A stretch of 64,000 nucleotides of DNA, taken from the NCBI RefSeq assembly GCF_005233875.1, contig NZ_SZPZ01000001.1, forward strand, positions 1,550,001 to 1,614,000, in the 5' to 3' direction. The position numbers and the translations under genes are program-made. The DNA is from Kribbella jiaozuonensis. Its GTDB lineage: Bacteria > Actinomycetota > Actinomycetes > Propionibacteriales > Kribbellaceae. This document shows positions 35,843-43,348 of this stretch, one piece after another (position 1 is the first letter of the stretch; each line of letters starts with the position of its first letter). A model generated the notes under the pieces. That model saw nothing but the letters and a program-made list of their open reading frames with translations, made no database searches and was not told the origin of the DNA.

Positions 35843-36776
35843 GAATCAGCTTGCCGGTGGTCCGTCGGGCGAGGAGGTCCTCGTGAGATCGCCGGGCCTC
35901 TTCGAGCGGGTACTCCGCGCCGACGAGCGGGCTGAGCTTCTTCGCGGCGGTGAGGGCGAGGAGCTCGGTCAGCGGTTCGACGTACCCGCCGGGGAGGTCC
36001 ATCGCTGGGACGAGCCAGAAGCCGGCGACCGAAAGGTTGCGTTGGGCAAGCGCGCTCGGGTCGACGGACGGCCGTCCTTCCCGGCCGGCGTTGCCGTAGT
36101 TGACCAGGCGCCCGAAACCCTTCAGACACTCGAGTCCGGCCAGCATCGTTGGTCCACCCGTCGAATCGAGCACCACATCGACGCCATCGGTTGCTTCAAG
36201 CACCCTCTCGGCGTACCCGTCCGGGTTGTTGTCCACAGCAACATCTGCGCCGAGCTCGAGGGCCAGTTCTCGTTTGTCCGCGGTCGAGGCGGTCGCGATG
36301 ACCTGGCCGGCTCCGAAGTACTTCGCGAGCTGAACGGCGAGTGATCCGACCCCGCCCGCCGCCGCGTTGACCAGGACGGTCTCGCCGGGGCTCAGCCGGG
36401 CGCTGTTCTTCAGCACGTGCCAGGCGGTCAGTCCTTGGATGAGCAGCGCGAGCGCCTGCCCGTCGCTGACCTCGTCCGGTACGTCGACCGCGCGGTGCGC
36501 CGGCGCGACGGCGCACTCGGCGTACCCGCCGCCGGTCTCGAAGATGGGGGAGAGGATCCGGCGATCGTTCGTGCGACCGACGATCTCGACGCCGGGGACG
36601 AACGGGAGCTTCACGCCGCCGCGGTACGAACCGTCGGTGCGATGCGTGTCGGCGAAGTTGACGCCGGCCGCGCTGACCTCGACCAGCAGCTGGTCCGGTC
36701 CGGCGACGGGCGGGTCGAGCTCCGTCGGGACGAGAACCTCGGGACCGCCGAACTGGGTGACCTGGATCGCACGCAT
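35832..36776 (-). CDS. zinc-free quinone oxidoreductase-like MDR protein
   Basis: 314 residues of the medium-chain reductase superfamily, quinone oxidoreductase branch. It lacks the zinc-ligand cysteines. Cofactor motif NAAAGGVGSLAVQLAKYFGA and ATASTADKRELALELGADVAVD point to NADPH. The start MRAIQVTQFGGPEVL is typical. It probably reduces quinones or activated alkenes. It is convergent with the epoxide hydrolase and divergent from the DUF2461 gene, with 42 bp between the start codons, so both share a short promoter region. Confidence 0.9.
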   Translation of the reverse strand: MRAIQVTQFGGPEVLVPTELDPPVAGPDQLLVEVSAAGVNFADTHRTDGSYRGGVKLPFVPGVEIVGRTNDRRILSPIFETGGGYAECAVAPAHRAVDVPDEVSDGQALALLIQGLTAWHVLKNSARLSPGETVLVNAAAGGVGSLAVQLAKYFGAGQVIATASTADKRELALELGADVAVDNNPDGYAERVLEATDGVDVVLDSTGGPTMLAGLECLKGFGRLVNYGNAGREGRPSVDPSALAQRNLSVAGFWLVPAMDLPGGYVEPLTELLALTAAKKLSPLVGAEYPLEEARRSHEDLLARRTTGKLILKP

Positions 36777-36818
36777 GGGGGTGTCTGTCCGTTCTGTCGG
36801 GCGAACTATCGTTGCCGC

Positions 36819-37445
36819 ATGAGTTTTACCGGGTTTCCGGCTGCGGCGCTGGATTTCTACGACGATCTCGAAATGGACAACACCAAGTCGTTCTGGACGG
36901 CGCACAAGGAGGTCTACGAGGAGTCGGTCCGCGCGCCGATGACCGCGCTGCTCGCGGAGCTCGAGGAGGAGTTCGGCACGGCGAAACTGTTCCGCCCGTA
37001 CCGCGACGTCCGCTTCGCGAAGGACAAGACGCCGTACAAGACCCACCAGGGCGCCTTCATCGACCTGGCTCCGGCACTGGGCTGGTACGTGCAGGTCTCG
37101 GCGCCCGGAGTACGAGTGGCCGCCGGCTTCTACGACGCATCCTCCGACCGCCTGGCCAGGGTCCGCACCGCCATCGCCGAGGATCGCCGCGGCAAACAAC
37201 TGGAAAAACTCCTCGCCAAGCTGACCCGAGCCGGCTGGTCGATCGGCGGCGACAAACTAAAAACCAGCCCCAGAGGCTACGACGCGGACCACCCCCGCAT
37301 CGACCTCCTCCGCCACAAATCCCTGACAGTCTCCAAGTCCTACGGCTTCGAGCCCATCATCCACACCCCCGAACTAGCCACCGCCATCCGCACCGACTGG
37401 CAATCCACCAAACCCCTCCTAACCTGGCTAACCGACAACAGCTGA
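36819..37445 (+). CDS. DUF2461 (TIGR02453) family protein
   Basis: 208 residues matching the family throughout: FTGFPAAALDFYDDLEMDNTKSFW, the RPYRDVRFAKDKTPYKTHQGA core and a C-terminal helical part. The family is common in bacteria and has no established activity. ATG at 36819. The gene is followed by a 345-bp stretch without genes that holds a copy of the dispersed repeat. Confidence 0.9.
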   Translation: MSFTGFPAAALDFYDDLEMDNTKSFWTAHKEVYEESVRAPMTALLAELEEEFGTAKLFRPYRDVRFAKDKTPYKTHQGAFIDLAPALGWYVQVSAPGVRVAAGFYDASSDRLARVRTAIAEDRRGKQLEKLLAKLTRAGWSIGGDKLKTSPRGYDADHPRIDLLRHKSLTVSKSYGFEPIIHTPELATAIRTDWQSTKPLLTWLTDNS

Positions 37446-37790
37446 ACCGAGTCCCCCCGCACGCGACGCAGCCGCTTCCTTCGTCGCTTCGCTCCTCAGC
37501 GCGCCCGCTCCGCGTGCTCCCACCCACCCCCCGGCTTATCGCCGGTGCATCCTTCCGGCTATCGCCGGGCCTTGCGGGCTGCCGCCCGCGTTCTGCTCGC
37601 TATCGCTCGCAACCGACTGCCTCGTGATCCGCCCGCCCGTTGTCGTCGGTCAGACCGGCCCGATGCGCATGCTCAAAACCCGCGCTCCAGGCCGCCCCGC
37701 ATGAGTCGCCGGACCGCATGAGAGGCATCCGTCGAGAGCGGACGCACCGCAGCCGGCCCGCTTGCTATCGAGGCATGCCACGAGGCGGAG
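37446..37790. repeat. gene-free stretch with a third copy of the hairpin repeat
   Basis: No gene is visible. The core 37519-37569 (CACCCACCCC, then CCGGC-TTATC-GCCGG, TGCATCCTT, CCGGC-TATC-GCCGG) matches the arms of the inverted repeat at 7353-7479. It continues with GCGGGC-TGCC-GCCCGC and GCTCGC-TATC-GCTCGC units to about 37612. Positions 37475-37515 have a GCTTC/TTCG-rich lead-in. The rest, to 37790, shows nothing I can name. The matching order of units shows a dispersed repeat family. Confidence 0.7.
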
Positions 37791-38663
37791 TCAGCGTTCG
37801 AAGTCTTTGCGGATGTCGGTGAGGATGTCGCGGGTTTTGTTCGGGGGTGGGGCGGCGACGCAGAGGGCTTCCATGGTGGCTGTGTACTGGTCGAGGTCTT
37901 CCAGCTTGTCCAGGTACAGGGCGCTGGTGAGGTGCTCGATGTAGACCATGTCCGGCAGGTCCTGCTCCGGGAAACGCAGGATGCTGTAGGCGCCGCCGGT
38001 GGCTGCGTGGCCGCCGACGCTGAAGGGCATCACCTGGAGCGTGACGTTGGGCAGCTGCGAATGATCGATCAGGTGGTTGAGCTGCTCGATCATGCTCTTG
38101 ACGCCGCCGATCGGCCGGCGAAGCACCGCCTCGTCCACTACCGCCCAAACGCGCACCGGCTCCGGGCGCGTCAGCACGCCCTGCCGGTTCGTCCGAAGCG
38201 TCACGCGGCGCTCGACTTCCTCGGCCGGGATCATCCCTCGGCCCAGTTGGACAACCGCACGGATGTAGTCGGGTGTCTGCAGCAGACCGGGGATGAACTG
38301 CAGCTCATACACACGGATCAGCTGTGCCGCGGCTTCGAGGTCGAGGTACGAGTGGAACCAGCTCGGCAGCACGTCGCCGTACCGGTGCCACCAACCGGGG
38401 TTGTTCGCCTCGCGTGCGAGACGCAGCAGCCGCTCGCGCTCTTCCTCGTCGTCAAGCCCGTACAGACTGAGCAGGTCGCCGACGTCGCGTTCCTTCAGGC
38501 CGACGCGGCCCAGCTCCATCCGGCTGATCTTGGACTCCGGCGACCGGATCTCCCAGCCGGCGTCCGACCGGCTGATACCGGCGGCCGCCCGCATCCGGCG
38601 AAGGTGCGCTCCGAGAATAACGCGCAGCGCGGTCGGTCCGCTTTGCGCGCCCGACTCGGTCAC
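37791..38663 (-). CDS. XRE-type regulator with DUF5753 domain (WhiJ-like)
   Basis: 290 residues. N-terminal helix-turn-helix LGAHLRRMRAAAGISRSDAGWEIRSPESKISRMELGRVG (about 17-55), then the long DUF5753 domain (PGWWHRYGDVLPSWFHSYLDLE, IPGLLQTPDYIRAVV, LRTNRQGVLTRPEPVRVWAVVDEAVLRR). This is the WhiJ class of Streptomyces developmental regulators, which occur in many paralogous clusters with a small DUF397 protein; that partner is encoded at 39765. GTG at 38663 follows GGGAGGTTGG. It is divergent from two small unknown genes, with a conserved palindrome at 38946 in between. Confidence 0.92.
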   Translation of the reverse strand: MTESGAQSGPTALRVILGAHLRRMRAAAGISRSDAGWEIRSPESKISRMELGRVGLKERDVGDLLSLYGLDDEEERERLLRLAREANNPGWWHRYGDVLPSWFHSYLDLEAAAQLIRVYELQFIPGLLQTPDYIRAVVQLGRGMIPAEEVERRVTLRTNRQGVLTRPEPVRVWAVVDEAVLRRPIGGVKSMIEQLNHLIDHSQLPNVTLQVMPFSVGGHAATGGAYSILRFPEQDLPDMVYIEHLTSALYLDKLEDLDQYTATMEALCVAAPPPNKTRDILTDIRKDFER

Positions 38664-39115
38664 CCCAACCTCCCTGCGGCCCCAGCGGTCTTCATCAACA
38701 AGCAACCTCACCCGCGAGTGCACATCATCGCACGCCGGGGCGTTGATCTGCCGAAGTTCTTACAAAAGAGCGTCGAATCCGCAGCAGCGATCACGGAGCG
38801 TAAGCCTAGCCGATCGACTCCGGGTCCGATTTGTCAGTACATAGTAGCCGACCAGCGCGCCGTCGAACACCGTTCGCGGCCCTTCGATTGATCCCGCCCC
38901 AGGCGGAATGAGGTCCGTTGTGGTCTCGAATTGGAAAACGTGCGGATGCACGTGCATCGGGCGCTTGCATTCGTCGCGTGCCGACGCCATGATTGCTTCA
39001 TGCACAGAAGGTGAGCTGGATCTCGCGAAAAGTGACATCGCGTGATCCGGCAGGCCGGTCCTTACAGAGCGCCAATGGCCCCCCGTTGGCTTGACTGGTT
39101 GGGGAACCCGAGTCG
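38664..39115. promoter_or_regulatory. 452-bp spacer with the palindrome ATGCACGTGCAT plus TTGCAT
   Basis: No gene is seen here. The 12-bp palindrome ATGCACGTGCAT is at 38946-38957, followed after 7 bp by TTGCAT (38965-38970). The same composite site occurs at 40028-40051, next to the DUF397 gene. It lies about 280 bp before the WhiJ-like gene and about 160 bp before the small genes at 39116, so it could serve either promoter. GTACTGACA (about 38833) marks a weaker promoter-like patch. Nothing else could be assigned. Confidence 0.6.
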
Positions 39116-39310
39116 ATGAACGACAACGACAGTGAGGTTGTGGAGCAGACCGCTGAGCTTGCCGGCGGCCGCGCGCCCGAGGAGCTGACGGAGCGGGAGA
39201 TCCAGGAACTGGTTGCGCGTTGCCCCGAGCAACAGCGCTGGGCCTTCGAGGGCTGGTTGCGCGGTGTTCGCCAACTCGACGGCGACCCGATCGTGAGCCT
39301 GGCCCCATGA
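39116..39310 (+). CDS. small acidic protein of unknown function
   Basis: 64 residues, acidic, predicted mostly helical (NDSEVVEQTAELAGGRAPEELTEREIQELVARC). No family is recognised. The ATG at 39116 follows GGGGAACCC. It sits inside the WhiJ-like/DUF397 cluster, and its stop overlaps ATGA with a second small frame (39307), so it is coupled to the next gene. Its role in the cluster is unknown. Confidence 0.55.
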   Translation: MNDNDSEVVEQTAELAGGRAPEELTEREIQELVARCPEQQRWAFEGWLRGVRQLDGDPIVSLAP

Positions 39311-39339
39311 CCACCGACAGAGCAGTAGGAGGACGGAAG

Positions 39340-39525
39340 ATGGTGCGGATCTGGCTGGGCGACCACCTGATCGCCGAGTACGTCGCCGAGCCGGACCGCG
39401 CGTCGCGGTACCAGCGGGTGATGACGCCGAAGTTCACCGGATTGCGAATCACCGTTGACAATGCGGCCACCGGGAAGGCATCGGAGTTGCCGAGCGAGCA
39501 GCTCTGGCCGCTCACCGTCCAGTAG
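39340..39525 (+). CDS. small basic protein of unknown function
   Basis: 61 residues starting MVRIWLGDHLIAEYVAEPDRAS, ending PSEQLWPLTVQ; predicted mixed beta/alpha. GGAGGACGGAAG precedes the ATG at 39340. The same frame is open from an ATG at 39307 that overlaps the upstream stop (ATGA), which would give 72 residues. No family recognised. It is followed by a clear terminator at 39547, so 39116-39525 is a two-gene unit within the regulatory cluster. Confidence 0.55.
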   Translation: MVRIWLGDHLIAEYVAEPDRASRYQRVMTPKFTGLRITVDNAATGKASELPSEQLWPLTVQ

Positions 39526-39546
39526 TTCCGTACTCGCCCCTCAGAC

Positions 39547-39588
39547 ACGCCAGGGCCGACTCTCGCCGGAGGGTTGGCCCTGGCGTTT
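39547..39588 (+). terminator. terminator after the small two-gene unit
   Basis: ACGCCAGGGCC (39547-39557) pairs perfectly with GGCCCTGGCGT (39576-39586), 21 bp after the stop, and is followed by TT. Confidence 0.75.
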
Positions 39589-39700
39589 CCATGTGCCGAG
39601 CTGCTCGTCTCGGCCGGCGCCTCACCGGCCGTCGGCGGCCGCGGACATCGTCGCGTAGGCAAGCGCCGATCGAGCACCGGGCAGGCCCCGGACACAACGA

Positions 39701-39738
39701 AAGGGCCCCTTCGTCACTCGCCTGGCGAAGGGGCCCTT
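39701..39738 (-). terminator. terminator after the DUF397 gene
   Basis: A perfect 13-bp stem, AAGGGCCCCTTCG (39701-39713) with 39726-39738, and a 12-nt loop. It is 26 bp beyond the DUF397 stop and ends TTT on the minus strand. Confidence 0.8.
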
Positions 39739-39764
39739 GCTTCGGTGTTGCCGCTGTGTGTTGT

Positions 39765-39998
39765 TCAGGCGAGGTAGTCGAACTCGCCGTCGTGAACGCC
39801 GCCGAGGAACGCCTCGATCTCGGCCTTCGTGAACACCAGGGCCGGTCCGTCGGTGAAGCGCGAGTTGCGCACCGCCACACCACCGTCCGCCAGCTTTGCT
39901 ACCTCGACGCAGTTGCCCTGCGGGCCGCTGCGCTGGCTCTTCTTCCAGATCAGCTCACTGTTCGAGTCGCCGGGCATGCCGTTGTAGATCGCAGTCAT
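39765..39998 (-). CDS. DUF397-domain protein, partner of the WhiJ-like regulator
   Basis: 77 residues. The DUF397 domain is complete: LIWKKSQRSGPQGNCVEVAK, VAVRNSRFTDGPALVFTKAE and IEAFLGGVHDGEF. DUF397 proteins are small acidic partners encoded next to WhiJ/AbaA-type XRE regulators in Streptomyces, where the pair regulates development and in some cases behaves like a toxin-antitoxin module. ATG at 39998 follows AAGGTGCAGCTG. Its upstream region has the same palindrome plus TTGCAT composite as the spacer upstream of the WhiJ-like gene. Here two small genes separate the pair, which is a less common layout. Confidence 0.9.
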   Translation of the reverse strand: MTAIYNGMPGDSNSELIWKKSQRSGPQGNCVEVAKLADGGVAVRNSRFTDGPALVFTKAEIEAFLGGVHDGEFDYLA

Positions 39999-40027
39999 CA
40001 GCTGCACCTTCCATACGTCCTTGGCAT

Positions 40028-40051
40028 ATGCACGTGCATTTGGCCTTGCAT
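40028..40051. promoter_or_regulatory. second copy of the palindrome ATGCACGTGCAT plus TTGCAT
   Basis: ATGCACGTGCAT at 40028-40039 and TTGCAT at 40046-40051 (6-bp gap). It starts 30 bp upstream of the DUF397 ATG, within promoter distance. It is the same composite as 38946-38970 (7-bp gap). It is a strong candidate for the WhiJ-like regulator's operator. Confidence 0.65.
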
Positions 40052-40269
40052 CTGCATCGTACACACTTTTGGGTCACGTGTCCGCTCCCTTACGTCCTGT
40101 GATGGTGTCGGGGTCAAACGCCCGTTAGACGGCGTGTCCGGTCGCGATGAGTGACTGTTTGGCGGTTTGTGCATGAGATGGAGAGAGGTGGGGTACGACT
40201 TCTCCTGCAGGCATGACCGTGGTTCAGCGAAGTGCCACGCCGTGACGAGACAGTCGCGAGGTCATACCA

Positions 40270-41091
40270 ATGGTCACGAGCATCATGGAGCGGGTTTCCA
40301 CCCGCTGCGCCACACCGGCCGATCGGGCCGCACGTGAAGCAGCTACCCGGAAGCTGATGGAACGCCGGGCTGCCAGTACCGCCGAAGGCGAACGGCAGGA
40401 ACTTCTCGAACAAGTCGTCGAGCTCAACCTGGAAATGGCGCAAGGCATCGCGCGCCGGTTCCGCGGGCGCGGCGCAGAGTCGGACGACCTGGAGCAGGTC
40501 GCGTACCTAGGGTTGGTGAAAGCAGCCCATCATTACCGGCTCGAGGCGGACACCCCGTTCATCGGGTTCGCCATTCCGACCATCCGGGGCGAGGTCAAGC
40601 GGTACTTCCGCGACTGCGCCTGGACGGTCCGGATCCCGCGCCGGCTGCAGGAGATGCAGGGCACGATCGCATCCAAGCTGCCGGAGCTGGAGCAGCAACT
40701 GAACCGCGAACCGACGCCGGCCGAGATCGCCGAGCACCTCGAGGTCGAGGTGACCGAGGTCGAGCAGGCGTTGGCGGCGAAGGGCTGTTTCAACGTGCTG
40801 TCGCTGGATCGTCCGGCCGAAGCGGACGCCGAACTGACGCTGGCCGACGTCGTCGCCGACGACGATGACGCGAGCATCGACCAGCTGGAGACGGTCGAGA
40901 TGCTCGAGCCGGTGCTCGCCGATCTCGGCGAACGCGACCGGCGGATCCTTCAACTGCGCTTCATCGAAGGCTGGACGCAGTCGGAGATCGGTAACGACAT
41001 CGGCGTCAGCCAGATGCAGGTGTCCCGGGTGCTGCGTCGGATCCTCGACGACCTCCGCGACAAACTCGCACCCACCCAGGCCGCTGCCTAA
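40270..41091 (+). CDS. SigB/SigF-type RNA polymerase sigma factor
   Basis: 273 residues with regions 2, 3 and 4: EDDLEQV-like ESDDLEQVAYLGLVKAAHHY (region 2), IPRRLQEMQGTIASKL (region 3) and the region 4 helix-turn-helix WTQSEIGNDIGVSQMQVSRVL. It belongs to the stress/development sigma group found in Bacillus and actinobacteria. Anti-sigma (RsbW-like) and anti-anti-sigma genes are normally adjacent but are absent here, so its partner, if any, is elsewhere. It is next to the WhiJ-like/DUF397 cluster, which in Streptomyces often includes an RsbW-like kinase gene. Confidence 0.93.
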   Translation: MVTSIMERVSTRCATPADRAAREAATRKLMERRAASTAEGERQELLEQVVELNLEMAQGIARRFRGRGAESDDLEQVAYLGLVKAAHHYRLEADTPFIGFAIPTIRGEVKRYFRDCAWTVRIPRRLQEMQGTIASKLPELEQQLNREPTPAEIAEHLEVEVTEVEQALAAKGCFNVLSLDRPAEADAELTLADVVADDDDASIDQLETVEMLEPVLADLGERDRRILQLRFIEGWTQSEIGNDIGVSQMQVSRVLRRILDDLRDKLAPTQAAA

Positions 41092-41094
41092 GAG

Positions 41095-41160
41095 TTGCCC
41101 GCAGCAACTGTGCCTTGGTGGTAGTAGAGCCGCCAGGTGCCGCCGGTCCGTCGCCACAAC
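41095..41160 (-). pseudogene. C-terminal remnant of a DUF4440/NTF2-like protein
   Basis: On the minus strand this reads LWRRTGGTWRLYYHQGTV then a stop, matching the usual end of DUF4440/SnoaL-like proteins (WR..YHQGT). No upstream part of such a gene remains in frame. A perfect 13-bp inverted repeat (CGCCGGTCCGTCG, 41141-41153 with 41167-41179) interrupts the region and may serve as terminator for the sigma gene. AGTTGC/GCAACT (41094-41110) is a smaller hairpin. Confidence 0.4.
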
Positions 41161-41324
41161 GAACTACGACGGACCGGCGCACCACCTGTACGGCGGGACC
41201 GGCGCGGACTCGATCGCGGTTCACACCTCGTCATCCACACTGTCAAACCTAGACTCGCGGGCCGTTGGATCTCACGGACGGTGGTGGGTGGCGGCACAAT
41301 GGGGGTGGACGAGGGGATACGTAG

Positions 41325-42074
41325 TTGCTGTTGGCCTTGCGCATGTTCAAGACCGTGCCCATGGACGCGGTCTCGGTGCTGCGCGCCTACCCGCCGATGG
41401 TGGTGTGCTTCGCGGCCGCGCTGACCGGCACCGCCGTGGTGTTCGACGTGTTCTATCTGGTCGCGAGCCCCGGTCTCACACTAGCGCTTGTATATACAGT
41501 GCCGGTGCTCGCTGGTCTGATCGCGGGACTCGTCGCTGCGGCCGACGATGTCGGGCTCGAGCGGCGGGTACTTCTCTGTACGGTCGGCCTGGCGATCGCC
41601 CTCGGCATCACCAACGCGATCGTGGTGGCGATGATCTCCGCGATGGTGCGCACCGACCCGTCGAACTGGTCGTCCGGCGGCCAGTCGATCCTGTTCGCGG
41701 GCTGCACGGTACTCGCGGTCGCCGTCTCGATCGTTGCCTGCCGCAAACTGATCGATGCACTCGGCATCGAACTGCGCACCCAACTCCCGCATCGCCGCCG
41801 GCCGGTCCCGGCTCCGACCGTCTCACTCGTCGCACCGCGCCCGCGGGTGAGCAAGGAGTCGGCCGCACGCGCCCGTCCCGTCCCGCCGCCACCTCTACCG
41901 GTCGCCCAAGACGAGGAGGAGACCATCCCGGTCTTCGTCCCTCCACCCCTCAAAGTCGTCGATCCGGACGAGGCCCGCCCCGTCACGCCAACCGGGGCCG
42001 TCACCCCGCACGCCTCGCGCGTGCGCCGCGCCCCCCGCCGCAGCAACAAGCCGGGCCGCCGCCCCGGCACCTAG
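41325..42074 (+). CDS. membrane protein with a long proline-rich cytosolic tail
   Basis: 249 residues. Four hydrophobic helices (about 22-45, 52-72, 84-106, 118-138), then about 110 residues rich in Pro, Arg and Ala with acidic DEEETIP (about 200). No family is recognised. A TTG start at 41325 has GAGGGG eight bases upstream; ATG at 41343 is the alternative. The stop codon TAG shares CTAG with a stop on the opposite strand. The tail could bind a partner protein, but none is indicated. Confidence 0.65.
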   Translation: MLLALRMFKTVPMDAVSVLRAYPPMVVCFAAALTGTAVVFDVFYLVASPGLTLALVYTVPVLAGLIAGLVAAADDVGLERRVLLCTVGLAIALGITNAIVVAMISAMVRTDPSNWSSGGQSILFAGCTVLAVAVSIVACRKLIDALGIELRTQLPHRRRPVPAPTVSLVAPRPRVSKESAARARPVPPPPLPVAQDEEETIPVFVPPPLKVVDPDEARPVTPTGAVTPHASRVRRAPRRSNKPGRRPGT

Positions 42075-42230
42075 TCTTCGAGACGCACCCGCCTGCGCCC
42101 CCACCAGCCCGCACCCAGTACGTCGCCGCACCGCCGCCCCAGCACCCGGCGCTCCAGCTCGCGGGGCGGCGTCTCGGCGCCCAGCGGTCCAGGGCGGCGG
42201 TCAGGCGCGCGGTGGCTTCGGGCAGCTGCG
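42071..42230 (-). pseudogene. possible degenerate small gene on the minus strand
   Basis: Two overlapping minus-strand frames each look protein-like over one half. One reads VSQLPEATARLTAALDRW, the other ETPPRELERRVLGRR then GDVLGAGWWGRRRVRLED and a stop at 42071. Joined by a frameshift they would make a small helical basic protein. No start codon is seen. High GC alone can create such frames, so this is only a lead. Confidence 0.22.
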
Positions 42231-42241
42231 AGACTGATGCT

Positions 42242-43348
42242 GTGTGGGATCTGGTGATTGTGGGGGCCGGGCCGGCGGGAGCCGCGGCCGCGCTCGGTGC
42301 GTTGGGGGCGGATCCGAGTCTGTCGGTGCTGTTGGTCGACCGGCACGACTTTCCGCGGGACAAGGCATGTGGTGACGGGATCGCGCCGCACGTACTCGAT
42401 CTGCTCGCCGGCGTCGGCGTCAAGGGAATCCTCGACGACTGGACCCCGGTACGGCGCTTCGTGCTGAACCGCGGGACCGCCGGCGTGGATCGGGAGATGG
42501 AGCGCCCGACCTGGGTCGTACCGCGGATGGTGTTCGACCAGCGGCTCGTCGAGGCCGCCCAGGCGGCCGGGGCACACCTGGTACGGCGACGCGTCCGCGG
42601 CCTGGCCATCCAGCCGCAGTCAGTCACGATCGATGGCGACCTGCACGGCCGGTTCGTGGTCGGCGCGGACGGCGCCCATTCCGTCGTACGGCAGGAGCTC
42701 GGGACGAAGCCTGGTCCGGTCGCACTCGCGATCCGCGGCTATGCGCCGACGCCGCCCGCGCGCGCGGCGAGCCAGGTGATCGCATACGGCCCCGGCAGGC
42801 AACCGTCGTACGCCTGGTCCTTCGACCGCGGCGACGGCTGGTCGAACGTCGGGTACGGCGAACTCCTCGCCGGCACCCGCCCCACGCGAGCCGACCTGCT
42901 CAAGAACCTCGAGACCCTGCTACCGGGCGCGACCGATGGCGGCGAGTCGTGGTGGGGCCATCACCTGCCGCTCGCCGGCTGGTCCTGGCGACCGCGGAGC
43001 GGCCCGGTGCTGCTCGCCGGCGATGCGGCCGGCCTGATCAACCCGATGACCGGCGAAGGCATCTACTACGCGGTCGCGACCGGTCTGCTCGCGGGCCGCT
43101 CGATCGCGGACGCGCTCAGGGCAGGAAACTCGGACGCCGGTACGCCGTACCGCCGGCGCACGTCTCGTCTGCTGTCGAGGCACCTACGCCACACCGCTCT
43201 TGTCGCCCAACTCAGCCGCTCGGACCGGATCCTCGACGCGGGCATCCGCGCGGCCAACGCCGACCAGGGCATCTTCGACGACCTCGTCGAGCTAGGCCTC
43301 GCCGACGGCCACCTCACTCGTCGCCTGCTCCGGAAGCTGCTGCCTTGA
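42242..43348 (+). CDS. geranylgeranyl reductase-family FAD oxidoreductase
   Basis: 368 residues. FAD Rossmann motif IVGAGPAGAAAA near the N-terminus, DKACGDGIAPHVLDLL (the PxxKxCGDG signature of the geranylgeranyl reductase family), VGADGAHSVVR and LAGDAAGLINPMTGEGIYYA. Family members reduce prenyl double bonds or halogenate/hydroxylate small molecules with FAD. In actinobacteria they often saturate menaquinone or polyprenol chains. GTG at 42242 directly precedes WDLVIVGAG. Its 3' end overlaps the minus-strand regulator by 35 bp. Confidence 0.88.
   Translation: MWDLVIVGAGPAGAAAALGALGADPSLSVLLVDRHDFPRDKACGDGIAPHVLDLLAGVGVKGILDDWTPVRRFVLNRGTAGVDREMERPTWVVPRMVFDQRLVEAAQAAGAHLVRRRVRGLAIQPQSVTIDGDLHGRFVVGADGAHSVVRQELGTKPGPVALAIRGYAPTPPARAASQVIAYGPGRQPSYAWSFDRGDGWSNVGYGELLAGTRPTRADLLKNLETLLPGATDGGESWWGHHLPLAGWSWRPRSGPVLLAGDAAGLINPMTGEGIYYAVATGLLAGRSIADALRAGNSDAGTPYRRRTSRLLSRHLRHTALVAQLSRSDRILDAGIRAANADQGIFDDLVELGLADGHLTRRLLRKLLP

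Noticed and set aside
40141..40200. SigB/SigF-type promoter (GTTT-N14-16-GGGTAC) before the sigma gene
   Set aside because: GGGTAC exists (about 40191), but the nearest GTTT is about 22 bp away, too far.
42242..43348. Carotenoid or terpenoid gene cluster around the geranylgeranyl reductase-like gene
   Set aside because: No prenyl transferase, phytoene synthase or cyclase lies nearby; idi at 11397 is 31 kb away.
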